Assembly: GCA_964519595.1 (NCBI GenBank)
Contig: CAZFJN010000026.1
Span: 1-28,643 of the forward strand
Direction of reading: 5' to 3'
DNA from: JANRKF01 sp964519595
GTDB taxonomy: Bacteria > Pseudomonadota > Alphaproteobacteria > Rickettsiales > SXRF01
DNA length: 28,643 bases
The translations under genes and the position numbers were made by a program. Below, piece by piece: positions 6,873-13,849 of this stretch. Position 1 is the stretch's first letter. Every line of letters starts with the position of its first letter. The notes under the pieces are model-generated. The model made no database searches. It was not told the origin of the DNA and saw only the letters and a list, made by a program, of their open reading frames with translations.

Positions 6873-8693
6873 ATGATTCATAAAACTCACAATAACACTA
6901 ACCATAACCCTGACCATAATATTTCCGATATTGCCGGCATAAATTCTGAACCGTCGCGTGGCAAAATCAGGAAATTCGCCTCGATGCTGCGCTATCTTTA
7001 TCCCTACCGCCTGCAGGCTTTCCTGGCGATTATCACCATGATTTTCACCGCCGGATCAGTTCTGGCAATGGGACAAGGGCTTAAACATTTAATAGATGAA
7101 GGTTTAAGCAAAGGCGACAGCGCCTTGCTGGATAAATCTTTCCTGATTTTAATTGCCGTTACTTTATTGCTGGCCGTTGCTTCCTATGCCAGATTTTATC
7201 TAGTCACCTGGATTGGCGAAAGAGTGGTTTCCGATATTCGCCGCGATGTATTCGCGCATCTGCTGCGGCTTGATGCTGGATTTTTTGAAACTACGCGCAT
7301 TGGCGAAATTTTGTCGCGACTGACCACAGATACCACTTTAATTCAGGCGGTAATCGGCAGTTCTTTATCAGTTGCCGTACGCAACAGCCTGATGTTAATC
7401 GGCGGCATAGTTCTGTTAATGACCACCAGCGCGCATTTAAGCGGCTATTTATTCGCCGCTATTCCTCTGGTTGTTACGCCGATTATTATATTAGGAAGGC
7501 GCGTGCGCTTATACGCCAAAGACGCGCAAGCCAGAGTTGCCGATGTCAGCTCGCAGGCAGAGGAAAATCTAAGCGCCATTCGCACTATTCAGGCCTTCAC
7601 TCTCGAAGAGCGGCAAAAAAACATCTTTGAGGAACATTTACGCCTGCTGCTGGCTACAGCGCATATGCGGATTAAAATGCGCGCGCTGCTTACTGCGATT
7701 GTAATTGCCCTGGTATTTGGTTCAATAGTTGCGGTTTTATGGTTTGGCGGACGCGATGTGCTGGCCGGAAGGATAACCGCCGGAAGCTTGTCTTCTTTCG
7801 TTTTTTATTCAGTAGTCGTAGCCGGCGCAGTCGGCGCTTTGTCGGAAGTAGTGGCTGATATGCAGCGCGCTGGCGGTGCTGCTGAACGGCTTCGAGAATT
7901 ACTGGCGGTTAAGCCTTTAATTATCAGCCCTCCTTCGCCGCAGAAAATAAAAACTGGCGCTGCCGAACTGCGCTTTGACAATGTCACTTTTTCTTATCCG
8001 TCGCGGCCTGAGCAGAAAATCCTCGATAATTTTTCATTAATCGTTCCGGCAGCAAAAACCTTCGCCATTGTCGGACCTTCCGGCGTCGGAAAATCAACCT
8101 TATTTCATTTGCTGACCAGATTATATGACATTAATGAAGGCAGTATCAGCATTAACGGCACAGAGATCAGAAACGCCGCCCTTTCCGATGTCAGAAATCG
8201 TATCGCGCAAGTTCCACAAGATCCGGTTATTTTCTCCGGCTCAATTGCCGATAATATCAGAATCGGCGCGCAAAATGCTTCAGAAGCGGAAATTCGCGCC
8301 GCCGCTGAATCTGCTCATTCGCTGGAATTTATCGAAAACCTGCCGCAGGGCTTTAACACCATGGTCGGCGAAAAAGGAATCAGGCTGTCCGGCGGCCAAC
8401 GCCAGCGTATCGCCATAGCCCGCGCCATATTACGCAATCCGGATATATTGCTGCTTGATGAAGCCACTTCAGCTCTTGATGCGGAAAATGAACGCTTCAT
8501 TCAACAAGCGATGACACAAGTTTCCAAAGGCCGCACCACAATTATAATCGCACACCGTATTTCAACAATTCTCCACGCCGATCGCATAATTCTGCTGAAT
8601 GAAGGCCGCGTCGAAGCCGCCGGAACACACCAGGAACTGCTGGAAAACAGCCAACTTTACTCAAAGCTTGCCAAATTGCAGATAAACAGCTAA
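6873..8693 (+). CDS. ABC exporter, fused membrane and ATPase domains (MsbA/ABCB type)
   Basis: Half-transporter that should act as a homodimer in the inner membrane, exporting a lipid, peptide or drug. The membrane domain (about residues 45-330) has around six helices and the motif RLDAGFFETTRIGEILSRL. The nucleotide-binding domain has Walker A GPSGVGKST (about 401-409), Q-loop AQVPQDPVIFSG, signature LSGGQRQR (505-512), Walker B ILLLDEATSALD (about 524-535) and switch His561 in IAHR. The family is certain but the substrate is not. The first 38 residues are unusual: His/Asn-rich (HKTHNNTNHNPDHN) and lacking a good ribosome-binding site, because the preceding palindromic element ends 9 bp before the ATG. 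Met38 (about 6984) is a possible alternative start. Confidence 0.93.
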   Translation: MIHKTHNNTNHNPDHNISDIAGINSEPSRGKIRKFASMLRYLYPYRLQAFLAIITMIFTAGSVLAMGQGLKHLIDEGLSKGDSALLDKSFLILIAVTLLLAVASYARFYLVTWIGERVVSDIRRDVFAHLLRLDAGFFETTRIGEILSRLTTDTTLIQAVIGSSLSVAVRNSLMLIGGIVLLMTTSAHLSGYLFAAIPLVVTPIIILGRRVRLYAKDAQARVADVSSQAEENLSAIRTIQAFTLEERQKNIFEEHLRLLLATAHMRIKMRALLTAIVIALVFGSIVAVLWFGGRDVLAGRITAGSLSSFVFYSVVVAGAVGALSEVVADMQRAGGAAERLRELLAVKPLIISPPSPQKIKTGAAELRFDNVTFSYPSRPEQKILDNFSLIVPAAKTFAIVGPSGVGKSTLFHLLTRLYDINEGSISINGTEIRNAALSDVRNRIAQVPQDPVIFSGSIADNIRIGAQNASEAEIRAAAESAHSLEFIENLPQGFNTMVGEKGIRLSGGQRQRIAIARAILRNPDILLLDEATSALDAENERFIQQAMTQVSKGRTTIIIAHRISTILHADRIILLNEGRVEAAGTHQELLENSQLYSKLAKLQINS

Positions 8694-8712
8694 TAAACTC
8701 TCCGCTAAAAGC

Positions 8713-8777
8713 TTTTATTGATTTTTATTGATTTTTTATTGATCTTATTTGCTTGATATTGATATTATTTGCTTGAT
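8713..8777. repeat. AT-rich short tandem repeats upstream of tRNA-Thr
   Basis: TTTTATTGAT occurs three times (8713-8722, 8723-8732, 8734-8743). TTATTTGCTTGAT then occurs twice, 20 bp apart (8745-8757, 8765-8777). They fill the space between the ABC gene stop and the tRNA. Any tRNA promoter must lie in or beside them. Confidence 0.7.
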
Positions 8778-8786
8778 CGTTTTCGT

Positions 8787-8860
<74 letters not shown>

Positions 8861-8862
<2 letters not shown>

Positions 8863-8933
8863 TCCTACGCCGTTGGCTTCGGATGGCTTACGCCACTGAG
8901 CGTAAGACATCCGAAGCCTTACGCCGTAGGATG
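8861..8933. repeat. long imperfect palindrome abutting the tRNA 3' end
   Basis: CATCCTACG (8861-8869) pairs with CGTAGGATG (8925-8933). An inner 19-bp arm beginning GGCTTCGGATG (8875-8893) pairs with 8900-8918 with one mismatch, around the loop CACTGA. There is no T-run, so it is not an ordinary terminator. It is probably a REP/MITE-like element inserted at the tRNA end. Confidence 0.65.
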
Positions 8934-8935
8934 CG

Positions 8936-8985
8936 CTACGAAGCCCTGCGAGCTTTAGCGAAGCATGGGCGAAGGAGGGCTGTAG
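8936..8985. repeat. second imperfect palindrome, possible REP-like unit
   Basis: CTACGAAGCCCT (8936-8947) and the downstream AGGGCTGTAG form an imperfect inverted repeat around an inner AGCGAAGC core. A GTAGGAT motif occurs both here and at the end of the preceding palindrome. The remaining sequence to 9067 shows nothing I can interpret. Tentative. Confidence 0.4.
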
Positions 8986-9067
8986 GATATACAGCAAAAT
9001 TGCGACAAAGTTACGACTACATACCAGACAAAAGATTGTTTTGACTTTCCTTCTCAACCTGAAACAT

Positions 9068-9709
9068 CTATGCGCCAAGGCTAGAATTTTCCAGCCATTC
9101 TTTTGGACATTCAATATTCGTGTTTGGTATCACTATAGGGAACTGTGCAGAACGCAAATCCTTTTGTGAAATATGGCGTACGAATGATGGCGGTATGTTA
9201 CGAAGTGGTTCAGCTATATTCTTTGCAGGGCAAAATATGCCAACCACTTTCTTCAATTCATGCCTGACAATTCGTATAGGCTCTTTCAAATCGGTGTCAT
9301 TAGAAATAACAATCGCCACATCATAGAGATTTTTACAACCATCATATATCAAATGTGAGGCAAGGTTGACATCCGATCCTTTTTCTTCCGTTCTGAGTAC
9401 CTTCACATATTGCTTTGGTTTTGTAATAGGCGAGCGAATCATAGTAGTTTCGTGAGTCAGGAAGCTCCCCCAGTGGATAGCTATCTCAGGAATGGTTTTT
9501 AGCGCACGCACATACATCTGTTGCCGAGCAGATGATCCATCACGTCCACGATCAGAAACACGCGCACTATAATAATTTACGCGCTCGATGACGTTGCTGC
9601 TGTTTAGCATGTTCGAAATCAGTTTTTTAATGTCCAACCAACGGTATGGCGTATGTTCTAGCGCTCTATGATAAAGGTTGAAACCATCGACATAAACGAA
9701 AGTACGCAT
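9068..9709 (-). CDS. NYN-domain (LabA/DUF88-like) protein, probable PIN-fold RNase
   Basis: The NYN fold is a PIN-like metal-dependent nuclease, usually acting on RNA. The acidic set is present: Asp8 in YVDGFNLYH, Asp113 in EEKGSDVNLASHLIYDG (with Asp123), and Asp138/Asp140 in ISNDTDLKEPIRI. At 213 aa it is a stand-alone NYN protein; the last ~50 residues are not recognisable. It lies alone between tRNA-Thr and a MITE-like element and its codon usage is less GC-rich than dxs or pheT, which fits acquired DNA, although no integrase is seen. The ribosome-binding site AAGGAT is 5 nt before the ATG and follows a terminator-like hairpin, suggesting attenuated expression. In other genomes relatives occur as housekeeping RNases and near defence genes; nothing here decides. 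Confidence 0.82.
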   Translation of the reverse strand: MRTFVYVDGFNLYHRALEHTPYRWLDIKKLISNMLNSSNVIERVNYYSARVSDRGRDGSSARQQMYVRALKTIPEIAIHWGSFLTHETTMIRSPITKPKQYVKVLRTEEKGSDVNLASHLIYDGCKNLYDVAIVISNDTDLKEPIRIVRHELKKVVGIFCPAKNIAEPLRNIPPSFVRHISQKDLRSAQFPIVIPNTNIECPKEWLENSSLGA

Positions 9710-9720
9710 GTGTAATCCTT

Positions 9721-9777
9721 AAAAAGCAAAGGCTCCCGAAGGAGCCTTTGAACCTACTGCACGCAGCAGGCGGGTAT
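9721..9777 (-). ncRNA. candidate short leader RNA or sRNA before the NYN gene
   Basis: Minus-strand transcript of about 55-60 nt predicted from the promoter at 9784-9812 to the T-run at 9721-9725. It holds two consecutive stems: CCTGCTGC/GCAGTAGG (9753-9770) and the perfect 9-bp stem at 9728-9749 followed by GCTTTTT. It could be an independent sRNA or an attenuator of the NYN gene. Matches no family I know. Confidence 0.35.
9728..9749 (-). terminator. intrinsic terminator/attenuator in the NYN gene leader
   Basis: AAAGGCTCC and GGAGCCTTT pair perfectly around the tetraloop CGAA (TTCG on the minus strand). On the minus strand the stem is followed by GCTTTTT and then immediately by the AAGGAT ribosome-binding site of the NYN gene. 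Read on the plus strand there is no T-run. Confidence 0.7.
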
Positions 9778-9783
9778 GTCGCG

Positions 9784-9812
9784 ACTATAAATGTCTGCCA
9801 GTTAAAAATCAA
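9784..9812 (-). promoter_or_regulatory. sigma70-type promoter upstream of the NYN leader
   Basis: On the minus strand TTGATT (9812-9807) is separated by exactly 17 bp from TATAGT (9789-9784), close to the TTGACA/TATAAT consensus. The expected start point is about 9777, just upstream of the two hairpins. Confidence 0.5.
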
Positions 9813-9962
9813 CTAACAAACAGTGCTATTGTAACATAAAAAAGATGGTTACGATAGCGAAATGAACTAAATCAATATGTTGTATGACTTATACACAATA
9901 AATATAATATGTGGTATTGTGCTTTTAAACATAGCGCATTCAGATATTATTATGTTTACTTA

Positions 9963-10120
9963 GAGCCTGTAGCGATTTATCTTTTGAGTGGATTTTTAAG
10001 GAATTTTTTGTCCTTATTTTACCAAAAATTTAGTCCGTAGTGGTTCTACGCACTAAATTTTTGGTAAAATAAGGGCGTAAAAGCACCAAAAAGACGCCAA
10101 AATGACTTCGCTACAGGCTC
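9963..10120. mobile_element. 158-bp MITE-like element A (GAGCCTGT ends, TTA duplication)
   Basis: Terminal inverted repeats GAGCCTGTAGCGA are perfect over 13 bp and flanked by direct TTA copies (9960-9962, 10121-10123). A central hairpin has perfect 22-bp arms (10013-10034, 10052-10073) plus a short apical stem. No ORF. The TNA duplication and ends resemble IS5/IS1031-type elements, so it is probably a non-autonomous derivative. Within the gene-free stretch 9710-10258, bases 9813-9959 show nothing else clear. Confidence 0.78.
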
Positions 10121-10124
10121 TTAT

Positions 10125-10149
10125 ACTTCTATTTCTATGAAGTAGAAGT
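10125..10149. promoter_or_regulatory. short inverted repeat upstream of the LysR gene
   Basis: ACTTCTA (10125-10131) and TAGAAGT (10143-10149) are inverted arms 11 bp apart, about 110 bp before the LysR start. The spacing would suit a LysR-type dimer site, but the arms are short and AT-rich. Confidence 0.3.
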
Positions 10150-10190
10150 TGGCATGGAAATCATGTACTGACTTGCACAGCGAGAGAGGA

Positions 10191-10221
10191 TCACAATCTA
10201 TTTCTACACAATAGATTGTGA
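10191..10221. promoter_or_regulatory. perfect 12-bp inverted repeat before the LysR gene
   Basis: TCACAATCTATT (10191-10202) and AATAGATTGTGA (10210-10221) are perfect inverted copies around a 7-nt spacer, ending 37 bp before the LysR start. It is a candidate autoregulatory operator. An RNA hairpin in the leader is the alternative; no T-run follows. Confidence 0.5.
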
Positions 10222-10258
10222 AATAGCATTGGATTCTATTCACATTTTCTGATTTTTT

Positions 10259-11167
10259 ATGCTCGACTGGGATAAGTTGCGAATTTTTTACAATGTTGCT
10301 ACTGCCAAGAGCTTTACTCGCGCTGGCGAGGCGATGAATCTTAGTCAGTCGGCAATTAGTCGGCAAATTTCAACTCTTGAAGAATCTCTTCAGGTTACTC
10401 TTTTTCATCGTCATGCGCGCGGCCTTACTCTTTCTGAGCAGGGAGAAATTCTGTTCCGAGCAGCCGGAGAAATTCTCACCAGACTTTCCGCCGCCGAAAA
10501 TGCGCTGATGGAAAGCAAGGAGCGGCCACGCGGTCCGCTGAAAATAACTGCGCCGGTAGCAATAGGAACAACCTGGCTGACACCGCATATGCGCGAATTC
10601 TGTGATTTATATCCGGAAATCACTCCTACTTTGCTGGTTGATGACCGCGAGCTTGATTTAACCATGCGCGAGGCGGATGTTGCGATTCGTCTGTGGTCGG
10701 CAAAACATCCGGATCTGGTTCAGAAAAAACTAGCAACGCTTGGCAATTCGCTCTACGCCTCGAATGAATATCTGCGCGCTTATGGCATTCCTAAAAAACC
10801 TGGTGATCTGGCTAATCACAAAATTATATCATTTGGCGAAGATCCGCGGCAGCCTTTTGCGGAAGTAAACTGGATTTTATCAGCCGGCCTTGAAAAAGGC
10901 GCGGAAAACCGCCGCGCGCATATCAACATCAACAGCCTCTACGGTATGCTCAAAGCCTGCCAGACTGGCTTTGGAATAGCCGGACTTCCTGATTATATAG
11001 TGAAAAACGCGCCAGGCCTCAGCCGCGTATTGCCAGAATTATCCGGACCAACAACTGACGCTTATTTTATCTATTCTGTTGATTTAAGAAATTCCAAAAG
11101 AGTGCGTGTTTTCAAAGAATTCCTGCTGGAAAAACTATCCGCCGACGGCCTTGTTTCCACGCTGTAA
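10259..11167 (+). CDS. LysR-family transcriptional regulator
   Basis: DNA-binding regulator with the standard layout. The N-terminal winged helix-turn-helix covers about residues 1-60 (MLDWDKLRIFYNVA, SFTRAGEAMNLSQSAISRQI), followed by a linker helix. The periplasmic-binding-like effector domain runs from about 92 to 290 (GPLKITAPVAIGTTWLTPHM, ADVAIRL). The length of 302 aa is normal and the start is fixed by the family N-terminus although no good ribosome-binding site is seen. Such regulators usually control a divergent neighbour; here the upstream side holds only a MITE-like element and palindromes, so the target may be remote, or dxs 71 bp downstream. The effector cannot be predicted. Confidence 0.92.
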   Translation: MLDWDKLRIFYNVATAKSFTRAGEAMNLSQSAISRQISTLEESLQVTLFHRHARGLTLSEQGEILFRAAGEILTRLSAAENALMESKERPRGPLKITAPVAIGTTWLTPHMREFCDLYPEITPTLLVDDRELDLTMREADVAIRLWSAKHPDLVQKKLATLGNSLYASNEYLRAYGIPKKPGDLANHKIISFGEDPRQPFAEVNWILSAGLEKGAENRRAHININSLYGMLKACQTGFGIAGLPDYIVKNAPGLSRVLPELSGPTTDAYFIYSVDLRNSKRVRVFKEFLLEKLSADGLVSTL

Positions 11168-11238
11168 CAAGCTTTAAATATATATTCCCTACTGCGATTT
11201 TCCTTTATTTTGCTCATTTTTCCTAGTAAACATGGTCC

Positions 11239-13152
11239 ATGAATACAGACCTTCTTGATCAGATTTCCTGTCCGAAAGACCTGCGTGCGCTTAGCGACGA
11301 GCAGCTTAAGCAGCTTGCTGCGGAATTAAGGCATGAGACAATAAATGCCGTAGCGCAAACTGGCGGGCATTTAGGAGCAGGGCTTGGCGTGGTTGAGCTT
11401 ACTATCGCGCTGCATCATGTTTTTAATACTCCTGATGATCTGCTGATCTGGGATGTCGGACATCAATCTTATCCTCACAAAATTCTTACCAACAGGCGAA
11501 ATCGCATTAGAACAATCCGCCAGCCGAACGGCCTTTCCGGTTTCTGCAAGCGTGATGAAAGCGAATATGATGTTTTCGGAGCAGGACATAGCAGCACCTC
11601 GATTTCCGCCGCTCTTGGCATGGCCGCCGCCAGAGATCTGGACGGAAATGATCATGAGGTTATCGCCGTAATCGGCGACGGCGCGATGAGTGCCGGAATG
11701 GCTTATGAGGCAATGAATAATGCTGGCGCTCTCGGCAAAAGGCTGATCGTCGTGCTTAATGATAATGACATGTCAATAGCGCCGCCAACAGGCGCGATGA
11801 GTGCTTATCTGGCGCGGCTTATTTCCTCGCATTCATATCATTCAATTCGCCATATCGGCAAGGTAGTAGCCGGAAAATTTCCTGCGCCGCTGGCCAGGCT
11901 GGCAAAAAAAATGGAACATTTTGCACGTGATCTGGCCGTTGGCGGAACATTGTTTGAACAAATGGGCTTTTATTATGTAGGGCCTGTTGATGGTCATAAT
12001 CTCGATCATCTGCTGCCGGTATTGCGGAATATTAAAAACGAAAAAGATTCCGGCCCGGTTCTGCTGCATGTTGTCACTAAAAAAGGCCATGGTTATGCTC
12101 CGGCAGAAGCGGCGGAAGACAAGCTGCACGGCGTCACCACTTTTGATGTAAAAACCGGAGCGCAGAAAAAATCAGGCAGCCTGACGCCTTCTTACACCAG
12201 AATCTTTGCAAATTCTCTTATTAAAGAAGCGAAAAAAGATCCGCGCATAATCGCCATAACCGCAGCAATGCCAAGTGGAACTGGCCTTGATTTATTCGCC
12301 AGACAATTTCCTGAGCGTTATTTTGATGTCGGAATAGCTGAGCAACACGCCGTTACCTTCGCCGCCGGACTTGCCGCGCAGGGTTATAAGCCGTTCTGCG
12401 CGATTTATTCAACCTTCCTGCAACGCGCTTATGATCAAGTGGTGCATGATGTGGCGCTGCAAAATCTGCCGGTACGTTTTGCCATTGATCGCGCCGGATT
12501 AGTCGGCGCTGACGGTCCGACTCATGCCGGAAGTTTTGACATAACATATCTTGCCACCTTGCCGAATTTTGTGGTAATGGCCGCCAGCGATGAGGCGGAG
12601 CTTACGCATATGGTGGCAACCGCGCGCGCTTATGATCAAGGTCCGATTGCTTTTCGTTATCCGCGTGGTGAAGGATGCGGCGTTGCTATTCCTGAAGAAG
12701 GCACACCACTTTCAATAGGCAAAGGCAGAATTATTCGCAGCGGCAGAGATATTGCCTTTTTATCGCTCGGCACGCGACTTGCTGAATGTATGAAAGCAGC
12801 TGATCTTCTCGAAAAACAAGGCATCAACGCAACAATTGCTGATGCGCGCTTTGTTAAACCGCTCGATGAGGATTTAATCAAACAACTTGCTGCTGAACAT
12901 TCACTGATTATTACCGTAGAAGAAGGAGCAATTGGCGGCTTCGGCGCTCATGTTTTGTCTTTTGCGGCAAAAGAAAATCTGCTCGACACAACAAAAATAA
13001 TAACCATGACTTTGCCGGATATTTTTCAGGAACACGGAAATCCCGCCGCGCAATATGACGAAGCCGGCTTAAATGCAGCGCAGCTGGTAGAAACTGTGCT
13101 GCAATATTTATCAGTCGACAGATCATCACCTTCCATAAGAGCCTGTTTATGA
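11239..13152 (+). CDS. dxs: 1-deoxy-D-xylulose-5-phosphate synthase
   Basis: First enzyme of the MEP isoprenoid pathway: thiamine-diphosphate-dependent condensation of pyruvate with glyceraldehyde 3-phosphate, cytoplasmic homodimer. The ThDP motif runs from Gly146-Asp147-Gly148 (GDGAMSAGMAYEAMNN) to NDNDMSI. Other hallmarks are WDVGHQSYPHK, FGAGHSSTSIS, the transketolase-type glutamate Glu368 in VGIAEQHAV, and DRAGLVGADGPTHAG. The 637-aa length is normal. The natural end of the fold is near QYL; the dozen extra residues end in RACL, whose codons and TGA stop are the first 14 bases of MITE-like element B. The insertion has thus replaced the native C-terminus or stop. No clear ribosome-binding site before the ATG. 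Confidence 0.97.
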   Translation: MNTDLLDQISCPKDLRALSDEQLKQLAAELRHETINAVAQTGGHLGAGLGVVELTIALHHVFNTPDDLLIWDVGHQSYPHKILTNRRNRIRTIRQPNGLSGFCKRDESEYDVFGAGHSSTSISAALGMAAARDLDGNDHEVIAVIGDGAMSAGMAYEAMNNAGALGKRLIVVLNDNDMSIAPPTGAMSAYLARLISSHSYHSIRHIGKVVAGKFPAPLARLAKKMEHFARDLAVGGTLFEQMGFYYVGPVDGHNLDHLLPVLRNIKNEKDSGPVLLHVVTKKGHGYAPAEAAEDKLHGVTTFDVKTGAQKKSGSLTPSYTRIFANSLIKEAKKDPRIIAITAAMPSGTGLDLFARQFPERYFDVGIAEQHAVTFAAGLAAQGYKPFCAIYSTFLQRAYDQVVHDVALQNLPVRFAIDRAGLVGADGPTHAGSFDITYLATLPNFVVMAASDEAELTHMVATARAYDQGPIAFRYPRGEGCGVAIPEEGTPLSIGKGRIIRSGRDIAFLSLGTRLAECMKAADLLEKQGINATIADARFVKPLDEDLIKQLAAEHSLIITVEEGAIGGFGAHVLSFAAKENLLDTTKIITMTLPDIFQEHGNPAAQYDEAGLNAAQLVETVLQYLSVDRSSPSIRACL

Positions 13153-13234
13153 TCTTTTCGTTGTGATGGTTTTTAGGGGATTTTTAGCGAAAATAGACAA
13201 AAACAATTGCAATAAAAAGATCGTAAACAGGCTC
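13139..13234. mobile_element. 96-bp MITE-like element B (GAGCCTGT ends, TAA duplication)
   Basis: Terminal repeats of 20 bp beginning GAGCCTGTTTA (13139-13158, 13215-13234) have one mismatch. Direct TAA copies flank them (13136-13138, 13235-13237). The first eight bases equal those of element A, and the interior shares its T-rich left and A-rich right halves. It overlaps the end of dxs and lies 20 bp before the YkuD gene. Confidence 0.75.
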
Positions 13235-13254
13235 TAAGAAAAAAGTATCACAAA

Positions 13255-13767
13255 ATGCATGATTCCATAGTTGTTAATGGAAATAGCGTCAGTTTTAATG
13301 GCAAAACTTATGTCTGCGCTGTCGGCAAGAATGGTTTTTCCGCTGATAAAAAAGAAGGCGATGGTTGCACGCCGCTTGGCAATTTTTTCTTGCGTGAATG
13401 CTGGTACAGAGCAGATAAAATTCCCGCGCCGCAAACAAATTTACCGCTGCTGATTATTGAAAAAAACGATTGCTGGTGCGATGATATAAACAGCAGTGAA
13501 TATAATAAACATATTAAAAAGCCATCTCAGAGGGAGAGGGAACACAGCCACGAGAAATTATGGCGCGAGGATCATGTCTATGACCTCATAATTCCGCTTG
13601 GCTATAACGATAATCCGGTAATTAAAAACAAAGGCAGCGCCATTTTCATGCATATCGCACATGAAGATTATCGCGGCACTGAAGGCTGTATTGCACTGGC
13701 GCAAAAAGACTTGCTGGAAATATTGAGTAAATGCGATAACAACACACAAATCTGTATAAATTCATGA
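13255..13767 (+). CDS. L,D-transpeptidase catalytic (YkuD-type) domain protein
   Basis: Belongs to the YkuD/COG3786 group, cysteine enzymes related to L,D-transpeptidases that act on peptidoglycan stem peptides. The active-site motif is complete: SAIFMHIAHEDYRGTEGCIAL, with His133 and catalytic Cys145. Family landmarks earlier in the chain are KKEGDGCTPLGNFFLRE, WYRADKIPAP, WCDDINSSEYN and VYDLIIPLGYN. At 170 aa it is a single catalytic domain with no visible signal peptide or LysM, so export is uncertain. The ATG is only 20 bp from the end of MITE-like element B and has no good ribosome-binding site, so the element may have altered its expression. It probably once followed dxs in the same transcript. 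Confidence 0.85.
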   Translation: MHDSIVVNGNSVSFNGKTYVCAVGKNGFSADKKEGDGCTPLGNFFLRECWYRADKIPAPQTNLPLLIIEKNDCWCDDINSSEYNKHIKKPSQREREHSHEKLWREDHVYDLIIPLGYNDNPVIKNKGSAIFMHIAHEDYRGTEGCIALAQKDLLEILSKCDNNTQICINS

Positions 13768-13780
13768 ATAAAATCTGACA

Positions 13781-13812
13781 GAATAAAATACGCAATGAAT
13801 AAAATACGCAAT
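13781..13812. repeat. 16-bp tandem repeat upstream of the toxin-antitoxin promoter
   Basis: GAATAAAATACGCAAT occurs twice head to tail (13781-13796, 13797-13812), and the second copy ends at the first base of the -35 box. It could be an upstream activating or AT-rich promoter element, or a simple slippage duplication. Confidence 0.6.
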
Positions 13813-13841
13813 TGACATACATAGCAAATGTATAGTACAAT
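13812..13841 (+). promoter_or_regulatory. sigma70-type promoter of the toxin-antitoxin operon
   Basis: TTGACA (13812-13817, consensus) and TACAAT (13836-13841) are separated by 18 bp. TATAGT at 13831 with a 15-bp spacer is a weaker choice. The -10 box lies exactly in the middle of the operator palindrome. With the start codon at 13850 the transcript would have almost no leader. Confidence 0.7.
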
Positions 13842-13849
13842 CTATACAT
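13828..13849. promoter_or_regulatory. operator palindrome over the -10 box of the toxin-antitoxin genes
   Basis: ATGTATAG (13828-13835) and CTATACAT (13842-13849) are perfect inverted arms around the 6-bp TACAAT. Type II antitoxins normally repress their own operon by binding such a site. Confidence 0.72.

Noticed and set aside
7805..8500. Minus-strand frames inside the ABC exporter and similar shadows in dxs, argD, pheT and purB
   Set aside because: They lie opposite strongly conserved coding sequence and have no recognisable motifs or ribosome-binding sites.
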